Counted from the first letter of the stretch, positions 46,801 through 55,917 are shown. The stretch is DNA of 64,000 nucleotides from UBA2336 sp964419145 (GCA_964419145.1 CAYQOM010000003.1:248001-312000), one strand, 5' to 3'. Made by a program: numbers and translations. Notes: generated by a model from the letters alone, not told the origin.

Positions 46801-49800
46801 TGGCCGTTGGACTTGTTAATGTTGCTGTAGTGGACGCAACCGGTAACACATCAATTACTGTTTCATCTTCTGAATTTACAAAACCGGTGTAAGTAATTGA
46901 AAAAGTGGGGGTTGTTGCTCCGTAGGTTCGGCTGGCACTTACTGCGGTTGCCGTTAACACCTTTTTGGTTATGGTTAACGTACCAGAAACATAATTCAGG
47001 TTATAATTATTATCAGAACCACCGGATACGTTGATGGGATAATCTCCCACGCCACTCAACACTGTTGCAGCCGTTGACCCAACCGGAGGTGTGTCAATCA
47101 CCGATGCGTTTTCACCATTCACAAAACCGGCATACACAAAAGTTAGAGATGGATTTGCCGCCCCATAAACACGCGATTGGTTATTGGCTGTGACCGTAAG
47201 CTGAGCTTTATTTATGGTTAGCACCCCCGATTGCAATATGATACTGTAATTTGTCGCGCTACCCCCTGCAAGCGTAATGGGATAGGTGCCCACGGAACTG
47301 GTAGTGGTAGCGGTGGTGCTTACGATTGGCTGTGTGATGGCACTTACATTATCGCCATTCAAAAAACCACTATACGTTATGGTAAGCGCAGGATTAGCCT
47401 GGCCATACGTTTTACTCACATCGGCAGGTCGTGCAATAAGTGGAGCCGGATTAACCGTAAGCGTTCCGTTTTGTAAAACGAAATTGTAATTAATGGATAC
47501 CCCTCCGCTTAACGTAATCGGATAGCTTCCAACATTACTCAACGCATTAGCACTTGAGGTAGCCGTTGGTGGGGTAATTTCACTTTCTGTATCTCCGTTC
47601 ACAAATCCCGTATAGGAGATTGTAAAAACCGGGTTCGGCAAGCCATACGACCTTGACTTATCATCTGCGCGAGCGGTTAATGTAGCCTTTGCGATGGTGA
47701 GTGTGCCGTTCACATAGCTGAAGTTATAGTTATTATCTATACCCCCGGAAGGGATGATCGGAAAAGTACTTCCTGCATTATCACCAGCAATGGCCGAACA
47801 GGTGGCTACAGGTGGGGTGTCAATCACACCAATGGTTTCACTATTGACAAACCCGGTATAGGTAATTGGAAACGTTGGGTTGGCGGCCCCATAAACACGG
47901 GTTCTGTCTGTTGCCGTTGCCGTCAGCAAGGCTTTGTTTACGGTAATTTGAACGGTACGTACTACCGTATTATAATCGATTGTGTTGGTGGGTACAAATG
48001 TTACTGAGAGGGTTTGGTTGGCTCCTGCGTTTAACAATGTTCCGATAGCAGGTGTATAGGTAAAGGTACCGGGAACACTGGCTGTGGCATTCAATTGTGT
48101 TGCACTAAGCAAAGTTCCGTATGTAATGGCGGCAGGATTTGACCAGGTGACATCTGGATTATCTTTATCATTAACGGTAATCTGAACTTGTGTGCTGGGT
48201 ACTGCATTATAATTTAGAGCATCCAATGGTGTAAAGGATGCCGTGAGTGTATACGTACCAGCCGTGGCAAATGATGCCCCTATTGCCGGAGTGTATGTAA
48301 ACGTTCCCGCTACATTGGCTGTGGCATTAAGCTGTGTGGAAGACAATGGTTCATTGATTTTAATCGGCAGTGGCGTTGCCCAGGTTACAACAGGCGTTGC
48401 TTTTGTCACCGTTATTAATGCTGTACGCCCAATAATGGAATTGTAGTTCAATCCATCCGTGGGTGTAAAATTCAAGGATAGTGTTTGATTAACGCCTACG
48501 TTTAATATGGTGCCGCTAGCCGGTGTATACAAAAATATTCCGGGCACACTGGCGGTGGCGTTTAGTTGAGTTGCACTGAGTGGAGTGCCGTAGACAATCG
48601 AAGAGGGATTAGGCCAGGTAATTACAGGATCGGCTTTATTTATAGTAATCGTGCGTTGGAAATTATTTACAGCATTATAGTTGGCCGCATCGGTTGGTGT
48701 AAAATTAACGGACAAGATTTGGTTGGCACCTGCATTCAGCACGGTGCCAGCAGAAGGAGTATAAACAAATACTCCGGAAACGTTGGCAGTTGCATCTAAC
48801 TGTGTCGCACTCAGGGCTGTTCCATAGGTAATAGCTGCCGGGTTATTCCACGTAATCACAGGAGTTGCCTTATTCACGGTGATTAAAACAGTGGTTCCGT
48901 TTACCGGATTATAGTTATTGAGATCAGCTGGAGAAAAATTAACAGACAAAACCTGATCAGCACCTGCATTGAGTAATGTACCGGATGGAGGAGTGTAAAC
49001 AAATGTTCCCGCTACATTAGCAGCAGCATTCAATTGCGTTGCACTGAGCAACGTACCATACGTAATGGCGGCTGGATTATTCCAGGTAACGGTTGGTGTT
49101 GCTTTGTTTACGGTAATAAATACGGTGGTACCATTAACCGAATTATAATTCAATGCATCTGTTGGGGTAAAATTAACAGATAGCGCCTGGTTGGCACCAG
49201 CGTTAAGTACCGTACCCATTCCGGGTGCATAAATAAACGTTCCTGCCACACTGGCTGTGGCGTTAAGTTGGGTAGCAGAAAGTGGGGTGCCGTAGGTTAT
49301 AGCTGCAGGATTTGACCAGGTCACGGTCGGGGTCGCTTTATTCACAGTGATCAATGCGGTTGCCCCGATAGCATTATAGTTCGCATTATCAGTTGGCACG
49401 AAGTTCACAGATAAAACCTGATTAGCGCCTGCATTTAAGATTGTTCCGGCTGCTGGTGTATACGTAAATGTACCGGCTACATTGGCAGATGCATTTAATT
49501 GCGTTGCACTGAGCGGTGTTCCGTACGTAATGGACGAGGGTTTTGACCAAGTGATTTCCGGGTTTGCCTTATTCACGGTTATCTGAACAGTCGTTCCATT
49601 TACCGGATTATAATTGCCTGCATCAGAAGGTGAAAAATTCACCGAAAGCACTTGATTGGCTCCTGCATTGAGGATGGTTCCCAATGAAGGTGTGTAGGTA
49701 AACGTTCCGGCTACGCTGGCAGTAGCATTTAATTGCGTTGCACTTAATGCAGTTCCATACGTAATGGCTGAAGGATTATTCCACGTAACCACTGGAGTAG

Positions 49801-52800
49801 CTCTGGTAATGGTAAGTGTGCCACTCACATACGCAAACGTATAATTATCATCAGAACCACCAGCAATCGTGATTGGATAGGTGCCCACAGGACTTGAAAG
49901 TATCGCGGTAGTGCTGGCAACAGGTGGTGTGTTTAACACGGTAGAATTTTCACCATTCACAAAACCCGTATAGTTAATAGTAAATGTCGGGTTGGCCGTC
50001 TGATACACTTTGGTTGCATTTGCAGCAGTGGCAGTAACTGTTGCTTTGTTGATTGTCAATGTTCCTGAAACATAAGCAAACGTATAATTATCATCTGTTC
50101 CTCCTGACACCGTAATCGGGTAAGTACCTACGTTACTGGTAACTGTAGCTGCCGTAGCAGCCACAGGCGCACTATTGATAACAGATGCATTATCACCATT
50201 CACAAATCCGGAATACGCAATTGTAAATGTAGGATTCGCAGCCCCATACAACCTGCTTTGATTATCGGCTGTGACTGTCAACGTGGCTTTGTTTACGGTG
50301 AGGGTACCATTCACATAAGTGAAATTGTAATTGTTATCTATTCCACCGGATACAGTGATCGGATAGGTACCAACTGGCGAGGTGGTTGTAGCTGCACTAC
50401 TCGCGGATGGAGCGTTATCCAATACTGCCGGTGTATCGCCATTTACAAATCCACTGTAGCTTATGGTAAAGGCTGGATTGGCAGCACCGTATGTCCGACT
50501 CAGATTATTTGCCGTAGCCGTTAGGGTAGCTTTCGTTACTTCAAGTACTACGTTAGTACCATTAACAACGTTGTAGTTTGTAGCATCAGTCGGTGTGAAG
50601 TTTGCAGACAACACTTGATTGGAGCCGGTGTTTAATATCGTACCTGCTGCCGGAGTATAGGTGAATGAACCTGCAACACTAGCGGTAGCATTTAGTTGAG
50701 TGGCCGATAAGGGAGTACCGTATACAATAGGTGCAGGCGTATTCCACGTAACGGTTGGTGTGGCTTTGGTTATGGTTAAGGTGCCACTCACATAGTTGAA
50801 TGCATAATTATTATCATCTCCTCCGGATACGGTGATCGGATAGGTACCAACTGAACTCGAAAGTGTGGCAGTGGTACTGGCAACAGGCAGTGTGTTTAAC
50901 ACGGTAAAGTCTTCACCATTCGCAAAACCGGTATAATTGATTACAAATACAGGGTTAGCAGTCTGGTATACCCTGGTCGCATTTGCAGCTGTAGCGGTTA
51001 TTGTAGCTTTGGTTATAGTAAGCATACCGGCATTGTAACTAAAATCATAATTAGTAGCCGTACCACCGGAAACCGTGATCGGATACGTGCCCACAGCACT
51101 GGCTTGTGTGGCAGTTGTCGAAGTAGTTGGTATTGACGTAAGCACTGCGGCTGTCTCACCATTTACAAAACCTGAATAATTGAATGTAAAGGAAGGGTTG
51201 GTGGCGCCATACACGCGAGAGGCATTCTGAGCGGCAACCGTGAGTGTGGCTTTGGAGATGGTGATAGTGCCCGCAGTATTCACGATGTCGTAATTATCAT
51301 CCGTTCCACCTGTTAATGAAATTGAATAAGAACCTACCGGTGTGGTGGCGGTTACCGTTGAAGAAGCCACTGGTGGCGTATTCAGTACAGCTGGCGTTTC
51401 ACCGTTTACAAAACCCGTATATGCAATTGTAAATACTGGGTTGGCCGCTCCATAGGTACGCGTTTTGTTCTCGGCTGTAGCCGAAAGTATGGCTTTGTTA
51501 ATCGTGAGCGTTCCGGGCACATAATTAAAAGCGTAGTTATCATCAACACCACCCGATGCAGTGATCGGGTAGCTACCCACATTACTGGTTACTGTAGCCG
51601 TGGTAGTTGCGGTAGGTGCAGTACCTAAGACAGTCGCATTTTCGCCATTTACAAATCCGGTGTAGGTAATCGTTAATGCAGGAATGGCAGCTCCATACGC
51701 TTTGCTTTTGTTATCTCCAGTGGCGGTCAACGTGGCTTTGTTTACCGTGAGGGTGCCATTCACGTAAGTGAGATTGTAGTTATTATCTGTTCCGCCCGTA
51801 ACGGTTATCGGATATGTTCCCACCGGTGAGGCGGTTGTAGCTGCAGTGCCCGCGGTAGGAGCCGTATCCAATACAGCAGGTGTATCGCCATTTACAAATC
51901 CGCTATAGCTTACTGTAAAGGCAGGGTTGGCTGCGCCATACGTACGACTCTGATTATTGGCCGTGGCTGTGAGGGTGGCTTTCGTTACCTCAAGCGTTAC
52001 CGAAGTGCCATTGACCGTGTTATAGTTTAGGACATCTGTGGGGGTAAAGTTGACAGAAAGGGACTGCGATCCCGCATTCAGCACTGTGCCGGCAGCAGGT
52101 GTGTAGACAAAAGTTCCAACAACACTCGCGGTGGCATTCAATTGGGTAGCGCTCAATGCGGTACCATACGTGATCGCGGCTGGCGTGGCCCAGGTAACGG
52201 TTGGTGTAGCTTTGTTCACCGTCAGGTTAACAGTCGTGCCTGAAACAGCATTATAATTTGTTGCATCGGTCGGAACAAAATCAACACTTAAGACCTGTAC
52301 ACCTGCATTTAACACAGCGCCCGATGCAGGCGTGTACGTAAACGTGCCCGCCACACTCGCAGTAGCATTCAGTTGCGTGGCACTCAGTGCAGTACCATAC
52401 GTGATCGCAGCCGGTGTGGCCCATGTTACGGTGGGTGTAGCCTTATTCACCGTTAGGTTAACCGTAGTGCCGGCAACAGCATTGTAATTTGTTGCATCGG
52501 TTGGAGCAAAATCAACGCTTAAAACTTGCACACCCGCATTCAGCACAGCGCCCGATGCAGGTGTGTACGTAAACGTGCCTGCCACACTCGCGGTAGCATT
52601 CAGTTGCGTGGCACTCAGTGCAGTACCATACGTGATCGCAGCCGGTGTGGCCCATGTTACGGTGGGTGTAGCCTTATTCACCGTTAGGTTAACCGTAGTG
52701 CCGGCAACAGCATTGTAATTTGTTGCATCGGTTGGAGCAAAATCAACGCTTAAAACTTGCACACCCGCATTCAGCACAGCGCCCGATGCAGGTGTGTACG

Positions 52801-54547
52801 TAAACGTGCCTGCCACACTCGCGGTAGCATTCAGTTGCGTGGCACTCAGTGCAGTACCATACGTGATCGCAGCCGGTGTGGCCCATGTTACGGTTGGTGT
52901 AGCTTTATTCACCGTAAGGTTTACCGTAGTACCTGCAACAACATTGTAATTTGTTGCATCGGTCGGAACAAAATCAACGCTTAAAACTTGTATACCTGCA
53001 TTCAGCACTGTACCGGCAGAAGGTGTGTAGATAAAAGTTCCACCAACACTCGCGGTAGCATTTAGTTGTGTGGCACTCAATGCGGTACCATACGTGATCG
53101 CTGCTGGTGTAGCCCAGGTAACCGTTGGTGTTGCTTTGTTCACTGTCAGGTTAACAGTCGTGCCTGCAACAGCATTGTAATTCGTTGCATCGGTTGGAAC
53201 GAAGTCAACACTTAAAACCTGTACACCTGCATTTAACACAGCGCCCGATGCAGGTGTGTAAGTAAGCGTGCCCGCTACACTCGCAGTAGCATTCAGCTGC
53301 GTGGCGCTTAATGCAGTTCCATACGTTATGGCTGCCGGTGTAGCCCACGTTATGGTTGGCGTAGCTTTGTTCACCGTTAGGTTAACCGTAGTGCCGGCAA
53401 CAGCATTGTAATTTGTTGCATCTGTTGGAACAAAATCAACACTTAAAACCTGTACACCTGCATTTAACACAGCACCTGCAGCAGGTGTGTAGGTAAAGGT
53501 ACCCGTTACACTCGCAGTAGCATTCAGTTGCGTAGCACTCAATGCGGCACCATACGTGATCGCTGCTGGCGTTGCCCAGGTAACAGTTGGTGTAGCTTTA
53601 TTCACCGTAAGGTTTACCGTAGTACCTGAAACAGCATTGTAATTCGCTGCATCGGTTGGAACAAAATCAACACTTAAAACCTGTACACCCGCATTCAACA
53701 CAGCACCTGAAGCAGGTGTGTACGTAAACGTGCCCGCCACACTCGCGGTAGCATTCAATTGCGTGGCGCTTAATGCAGTTCCATACGTTATGGCTGCAGG
53801 TGCATTCCATGTAATTACCGGGGTAGCTTTGTTAACCAAAAGATTTTGATCGACTGCAGGTGCAGGATTATACGTATCATCTCCAGTTTGAGAAGCCGTG
53901 ATCGTGGTACTGCCTGCTCCTACTATGGTTACCGTATTGCCGCTAATCGTGGCCACCAATGGATCGCTACTTGAATAGCTTACTGGTAAACCAGAAGAAG
54001 CGGTTGCACTTAATGCAAAGCTTCCGTCACCGAAGGTTACTGAACTTAATGGATTGAATGTGATGGTCTGATCCAGCTTAACCCCAGTACCCTCCAGGTT
54101 AATTACAAAAGGATTGGTATCCGGGTCATTGGAATCTATTTCTATAGTCGCTGTTCGTACACCACTCAAAAGCGGAGAAAATGAAATGGTAAATGAAGTC
54201 GTGCCAGTCGGAATAAGCGTAGCGGGTAATCCGGGAGCAGTTAAATTAAAATCAGCAGCATGGGCACCACCTAACGATATTGTATTTACGGTAAGGTCTT
54301 CAGGCGAACCAATATTCTCAATGGTGATGGTAATGGCTGACGAAGCAGATAATAAATTAATTGCACCAAAATCCTGCGTATGACCACTGGAAACGGGTGA
54401 TCCGCCAATTGAAACCTGGATATCTTGTGCGAAACTGTTTTTGGAACCATGCCCAGGCTCTGCAGCGGAGGCGGTGGCAATTGCCCATGCCAAAAACAAA
54501 CCACGGATACCAAATCGAAAAACGATATGGATAATACTATTCCTCAT
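43808..54547 (-). CDS. giant T9SS type B adhesin with about 38 MBG-like repeats
   Basis: Secreted protein of 3579 aa from ATG 54547; a TTG at 54559 only adds MALI and lies in the leader motif. Signal peptide at about 1-28. Residues of about 30-145 are a choice-of-anchor D-like domain (IDSNDPDTNPFVINLEGTG), then one Ig-like domain (SVTFGDGSFALSATASSG). By my count 38 MBG-like repeats follow: 22 of a 77-aa type (TW..PAAITYGT.LSATQLNATA) and 16 of an 80-aa type (TATA.N.SR.YG.ANP.F.I.Y.GF), in alternating blocks. Then cadherin-like modules (PEDVPYTF, VNDPPVL) and a type B sorting domain (VNAFTPNDDGVNDYWDF, GGPYFYTIYLNGG). Probably a long surface fibre for adhesion or gliding; the adjacent PorP/SprF and PD40 genes are its likely partners. 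Confidence 0.9.
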   Translation of the reverse strand: MRNSIIHIVFRFGIRGLFLAWAIATASAAEPGHGSKNSFAQDIQVSIGGSPVSSGHTQDFGAINLLSASSAITITIENIGSPEDLTVNTISLGGAHAADFNLTAPGLPATLIPTGTTSFTISFSPLLSGVRTATIEIDSNDPDTNPFVINLEGTGVKLDQTITFNPLSSVTFGDGSFALSATASSGLPVSYSSSDPLVATISGNTVTIVGAGSTTITASQTGDDTYNPAPAVDQNLLVNKATPVITWNAPAAITYGTALSATQLNATASVAGTFTYTPASGAVLNAGVQVLSVDFVPTDAANYNAVSGTTVNLTVNKATPTVTWATPAAITYGAALSATQLNATASVTGTFTYTPAAGAVLNAGVQVLSVDFVPTDATNYNAVAGTTVNLTVNKATPTITWATPAAITYGTALSATQLNATASVAGTLTYTPASGAVLNAGVQVLSVDFVPTDATNYNAVAGTTVNLTVNKATPTVTWATPAAITYGTALSATQLNATASVGGTFIYTPSAGTVLNAGIQVLSVDFVPTDATNYNVVAGTTVNLTVNKATPTVTWATPAAITYGTALSATQLNATASVAGTFTYTPASGAVLNAGVQVLSVDFAPTDATNYNAVAGTTVNLTVNKATPTVTWATPAAITYGTALSATQLNATASVAGTFTYTPASGAVLNAGVQVLSVDFAPTDATNYNAVAGTTVNLTVNKATPTVTWATPAAITYGTALSATQLNATASVAGTFTYTPASGAVLNAGVQVLSVDFVPTDATNYNAVSGTTVNLTVNKATPTVTWATPAAITYGTALSATQLNATASVVGTFVYTPAAGTVLNAGSQSLSVNFTPTDVLNYNTVNGTSVTLEVTKATLTATANNQSRTYGAANPAFTVSYSGFVNGDTPAVLDTAPTAGTAATTASPVGTYPITVTGGTDNNYNLTYVNGTLTVNKATLTATGDNKSKAYGAAIPALTITYTGFVNGENATVLGTAPTATTTATVTSNVGSYPITASGGVDDNYAFNYVPGTLTINKAILSATAENKTRTYGAANPVFTIAYTGFVNGETPAVLNTPPVASSTVTATTPVGSYSISLTGGTDDNYDIVNTAGTITISKATLTVAAQNASRVYGATNPSFTFNYSGFVNGETAAVLTSIPTTSTTATQASAVGTYPITVSGGTATNYDFSYNAGMLTITKATITATAANATRVYQTANPVFVINYTGFANGEDFTVLNTLPVASTTATLSSSVGTYPITVSGGDDNNYAFNYVSGTLTITKATPTVTWNTPAPIVYGTPLSATQLNATASVAGSFTYTPAAGTILNTGSNQVLSANFTPTDATNYNVVNGTNVVLEVTKATLTATANNLSRTYGAANPAFTISYSGFVNGDTPAVLDNAPSASSAATTTSPVGTYPITVSGGIDNNYNFTYVNGTLTVNKATLTVTADNQSRLYGAANPTFTIAYSGFVNGDNASVINSAPVAATAATVTSNVGTYPITVSGGTDDNYTFAYVSGTLTINKATVTATAANATKVYQTANPTFTINYTGFVNGENSTVLNTPPVASTTAILSSPVGTYPITIAGGSDDNYTFAYVSGTLTITRATPVVTWNNPSAITYGTALSATQLNATASVAGTFTYTPSLGTILNAGANQVLSVNFSPSDAGNYNPVNGTTVQITVNKANPEITWSKPSSITYGTPLSATQLNASANVAGTFTYTPAAGTILNAGANQVLSVNFVPTDNANYNAIGATALITVNKATPTVTWSNPAAITYGTPLSATQLNATASVAGTFIYAPGMGTVLNAGANQALSVNFTPTDALNYNSVNGTTVFITVNKATPTVTWNNPAAITYGTLLSATQLNAAANVAGTFVYTPPSGTLLNAGADQVLSVNFSPADLNNYNPVNGTTVLITVNKATPVITWNNPAAITYGTALSATQLDATANVSGVFVYTPSAGTVLNAGANQILSVNFTPTDAANYNAVNNFQRTITINKADPVITWPNPSSIVYGTPLSATQLNATASVPGIFLYTPASGTILNVGVNQTLSLNFTPTDGLNYNSIIGRTALITVTKATPVVTWATPLPIKINEPLSSTQLNATANVAGTFTYTPAIGASFATAGTYTLTASFTPLDALNYNAVPSTQVQITVNDKDNPDVTWSNPAAITYGTLLSATQLNATASVPGTFTYTPAIGTLLNAGANQTLSVTFVPTNTIDYNTVVRTVQITVNKALLTATATDRTRVYGAANPTFPITYTGFVNSETIGVIDTPPVATCSAIAGDNAGSTFPIIPSGGIDNNYNFSYVNGTLTIAKATLTARADDKSRSYGLPNPVFTISYTGFVNGDTESEITPPTATSSANALSNVGSYPITLSGGVSINYNFVLQNGTLTVNPAPLIARPADVSKTYGQANPALTITYSGFLNGDNVSAITQPIVSTTATTTSSVGTYPITLAGGSATNYSIILQSGVLTINKAQLTVTANNQSRVYGAANPSLTFVYAGFVNGENASVIDTPPVGSTAATVLSGVGDYPINVSGGSDNNYNLNYVSGTLTITKKVLTATAVSASRTYGATTPTFSITYTGFVNSEDETVIDVLPVASTTATLTSPTATYPITLSGGADNNYSFSFVSGTLTITKATLIATAVNASREFGVANPVFTISYTGFRNGETSAVLDSPPTASTSAIASSPVGTYAITLAGGTDNNYTYTYVNGTLTIVKATPVVTWNNPAPITYGTALSVTQLNASVSVAGTFTYTPSIGTILNAGANQVLSVNFTPANTTNYNSVTGITVLITVNKATPVTTWANPAAITYGTALSATQLNATANVPGSFVYSPAAGTVLDAGANQVLSANFLPTDANNYNAVTGTTVQITVNKANPVITWNTPSPITYGTALGAAQLNASANVSGTFVYTPAAGTILSAGANQNLSVNFTPTNTNNYNAVIGTTVSITVNKATPVITWPSPEPITFGTALGATQLNATANTAGTFTYTPAIGTVLNAGANQVLSVNFTPSNTNNFNSVIGTTVLITVNKANPVINWSNPSAINYGTPLGATQLDATASVPGTLTYSPPSGTLLNAGTNQKLAVRFVPTNTSNYNIIEETAVTITINKINLTARANNISRVYGLDNPPLTLSYTGFVNGELESVLDSKPMTSTSATTTSSVGAYPITVSGGADNNYNFVYAAGTLTITKATLTATADNKTKLFGTPNPELTIRYTGFVNTDNVNDIDEKPIVSTTATLSSPQGGYPITVSGGSDNNYNFTYVQGTLTVTPNFPPTLTSFSIQTPEDVPYTFTYETFGDNFSSFSGSAIQYVKIISLPTQGTLFWKGTAVSVGAEILVESGAINNLIYQPKSEFSGSDSFIWNAFEGVFSAEQNANVLISVVSVNDPPVLSNIELPPVLYSLGDPAIPVSTSILISDIDNANMFSATISIVENFTNGDLLSYRPETGSPITVSYNAVTGILELTGKDTRANYEAALSKITFSIPVTGDATISDKRIAFVVRDSLDASNVVSRIVSITEVFPEVSIVNAFTPNDDGVNDYWDFVGLNFYSDIEIRVFDRNNSLVFHCKEVDCKWDGKKGGVELPGGPYFYTIYLNGGKRKYQGTVTILK
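44820..53840 (-). repeat. MBG-like coding repeat array (two interleaved unit types)
   Basis: About 9 kb of tandem coding units. Order from the N-terminus by my count: eight 77-aa units, five 80-aa, one 77-aa, three 80-aa, eight 77-aa, six 80-aa, five 77-aa, two 80-aa. The first eight units (about 52.0-53.8 kb) are nearly identical at DNA level while the rest are diverged, pointing to recent amplification or gene conversion at the N-terminal end. Confidence 0.85.
52362..52894 (-). repeat. 302-bp exact direct repeat, period 231 bp
   Basis: Bases 52362-52663 recur without change at 52593-52894 (offset 231 bp, 77 codons); the first mismatches are 52361/52592 and 52664/52895. The copies overlap, so this is a perfect tandem of 2.3 units and encodes two identical repeats. 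Confidence 0.85.
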
Positions 54548-54549
54548 AA

Positions 54550-54559
54550 TTAAAGCCAA
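54550..54559 (-). promoter_or_regulatory. TTGGCTTTAA leader motif directly before the MBG adhesin
   Basis: The minus strand reads TTGGCTTTAA ending 2 nt before the ATG at 54547. Its TTG can be mistaken for the start codon. The same motif lies before the carbamoyltransferase and esterase-adhesin genes. Confidence 0.35.
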
Positions 54560-54573
54560 CTAGAACAGACAAC

Positions 54574-54636
54574 AGGGTAACAATTAACCAACTCTCAATT
54601 ACTACCTGAATATTGTCAGAATGAAAAGGGTAACAA
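54574..54636. promoter_or_regulatory. paired AGGGTAACAA direct repeats in the divergent region
   Basis: AGGGTAACAA occurs at 54574-54583 and 54627-54636, between the divergent MBG adhesin and GT2 genes. The start-to-start distance is 53 bp, about five helical turns. A third copy, inverted, lies at 32683-32692 before the carbamoyltransferase. Could be an operator; no protein can be named. The rest of the 165-bp region shows no gene. Confidence 0.3.
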
Positions 54637-54712
54637 ATATCGGCTATTTAACCGGTGTATTTTCTTTCAGAAACGTATTTTTTCACCATTTTTAGGCCCA
54701 TTTTTAGCGCCC

Positions 54713-55879
54713 ATGACCGATTTTTTCCTGTTTTTATTCTGGATCAGTTTAGGCATTCTTCTGTATACCTATTTGATATACTTCCTGGTGGTATTAATCC
54801 CTGCAAAATTCGTAGCCAGAAAAGCTCCAAAAATAAATCAAATTACCGATTGGCCAGGCGTTACCCTGGTTATTGCCGCCTATAATGAAGAGCGATTCAT
54901 CGCTGAAAAGCTGCAAAACTCAATTATGCTGGATTACCCGACAGAAAAGCTATCCATTTTAGTGGTATCCGATGGATCCGTAGACAATACCATGAACATC
55001 GTTCGCGAGTTTAATCAGGTACAACATTTTCATGAACCGGAACGCAGGGGTAAGATTCATGCCGTTGACCGGATCATGAAGTTTATAAAAACACCTGTTG
55101 TCGTTTTTACAGATGCTAACACGTTGCTGAATACCGAAGCCATCAAAAATATCATGCGCCATTACCAGGATGAAAAAGTTGGCGGAGTGGCCGGAGAAAA
55201 ACGCGTGATCAGCACAGAATCCGACAGTGCTTCTGGGGCTGGTGAGGGATTATATTGGAAATACGAATCGATGTTGAAAAAAGCAGATTCCGATTTACAT
55301 ACAGTGGTTGGCGCAGCCGGTGAATTGTTTTCTATCCGAACAAACTTGTATCAAAGTCCCCCACCCGATACCATCATTGAAGATTTTTACCTCTCCATGA
55401 AAATTGTTGCACAAGGCTACCGATTTGTTTATGAGCCCGATGCCTATGCCATGGAAGGGCCATCTGCCACAACCGAAGATGAGTGGAAGCGGAAAGTGCG
55501 CATTTCAGCAGGTGGTCTGCAGGCTATTGCACGGTTAACTAATTTATTGAATCCATTCCGCTATGGGGTTACTTCATTTCAGTACATCTCACACCGCGTG
55601 TTGCGTTGGACGCTGGCTCCCCTATCGCTTGTTGTTATTCTCATCAGTAATGTGTTTTTATTTTCGTACGCATTTTTCTTTGAACTAATGCTGTATGCAC
55701 AACTTGCTTTTTATTTGTTGGCGATAATCGGACACACCTTTCGAAATAAAAAAATACCCATCAAAGGATTCTTTGTTCCGTATTACTTTACATTGATGAA
55801 CCTGAGTGTTTTTTTTGGTTTGTTCAGGATACTGAAGGGGAAGCAATCCGTAGTGTGGGAAAAAGCAGAAAGAGCCTGA
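54713..55879 (+). CDS. glycosyltransferase family 2 membrane protein
   Basis: Protein of 388 aa. N-terminal helix (FFLFLFWISLGILLYTYLIY), then a GT-A domain: LVIAAYNEERFI, VVSDGSVDNTM, VFTDANTLLN (DxD-like position), GVAGEKRVI, and the acceptor-site acidic pair in IIEDFYLSMKI, followed by RVLRW, a Q/RxxRW-like motif of processive synthases. Three C-terminal helices follow. It probably makes or extends a membrane-linked glycan, in the manner of cellulose-synthase-like GT2 enzymes. It stands alone, divergent from the MBG adhesin and upstream of yebC, which has its own promoter. Confidence 0.87.
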   Translation: MTDFFLFLFWISLGILLYTYLIYFLVVLIPAKFVARKAPKINQITDWPGVTLVIAAYNEERFIAEKLQNSIMLDYPTEKLSILVVSDGSVDNTMNIVREFNQVQHFHEPERRGKIHAVDRIMKFIKTPVVVFTDANTLLNTEAIKNIMRHYQDEKVGGVAGEKRVISTESDSASGAGEGLYWKYESMLKKADSDLHTVVGAAGELFSIRTNLYQSPPPDTIIEDFYLSMKIVAQGYRFVYEPDAYAMEGPSATTEDEWKRKVRISAGGLQAIARLTNLLNPFRYGVTSFQYISHRVLRWTLAPLSLVVILISNVFLFSYAFFFELMLYAQLAFYLLAIIGHTFRNKKIPIKGFFVPYYFTLMNLSVFFGLFRILKGKQSVVWEKAERA

Positions 55880-55885
55880 TGGGAT

Positions 55886-55917
55886 TGGAAGAATAGCCCT
55901 GAAAAATTTATTTTTGA
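55886..55917 (+). promoter_or_regulatory. candidate promoter of yebC
   Basis: TATTTTTG (55910-55917) matches TAnnTTTG exactly, with TTG at 55886-55888 21 nt upstream. The ATG of yebC is 19 bp downstream at 55936, giving a short leader. Confidence 0.55.

Noticed and set aside
44223..52984. Many short ORFs on the plus strand across the MBG array
   Set aside because: They are antisense shadows of a repetitive coding sequence and recur with the repeat; none has a recognisable domain or its own start context.
52000..53840. CRISPR-like regular repeats
   Set aside because: The 231-bp period is 77 codons of one open frame, with no spacers and no cas genes.
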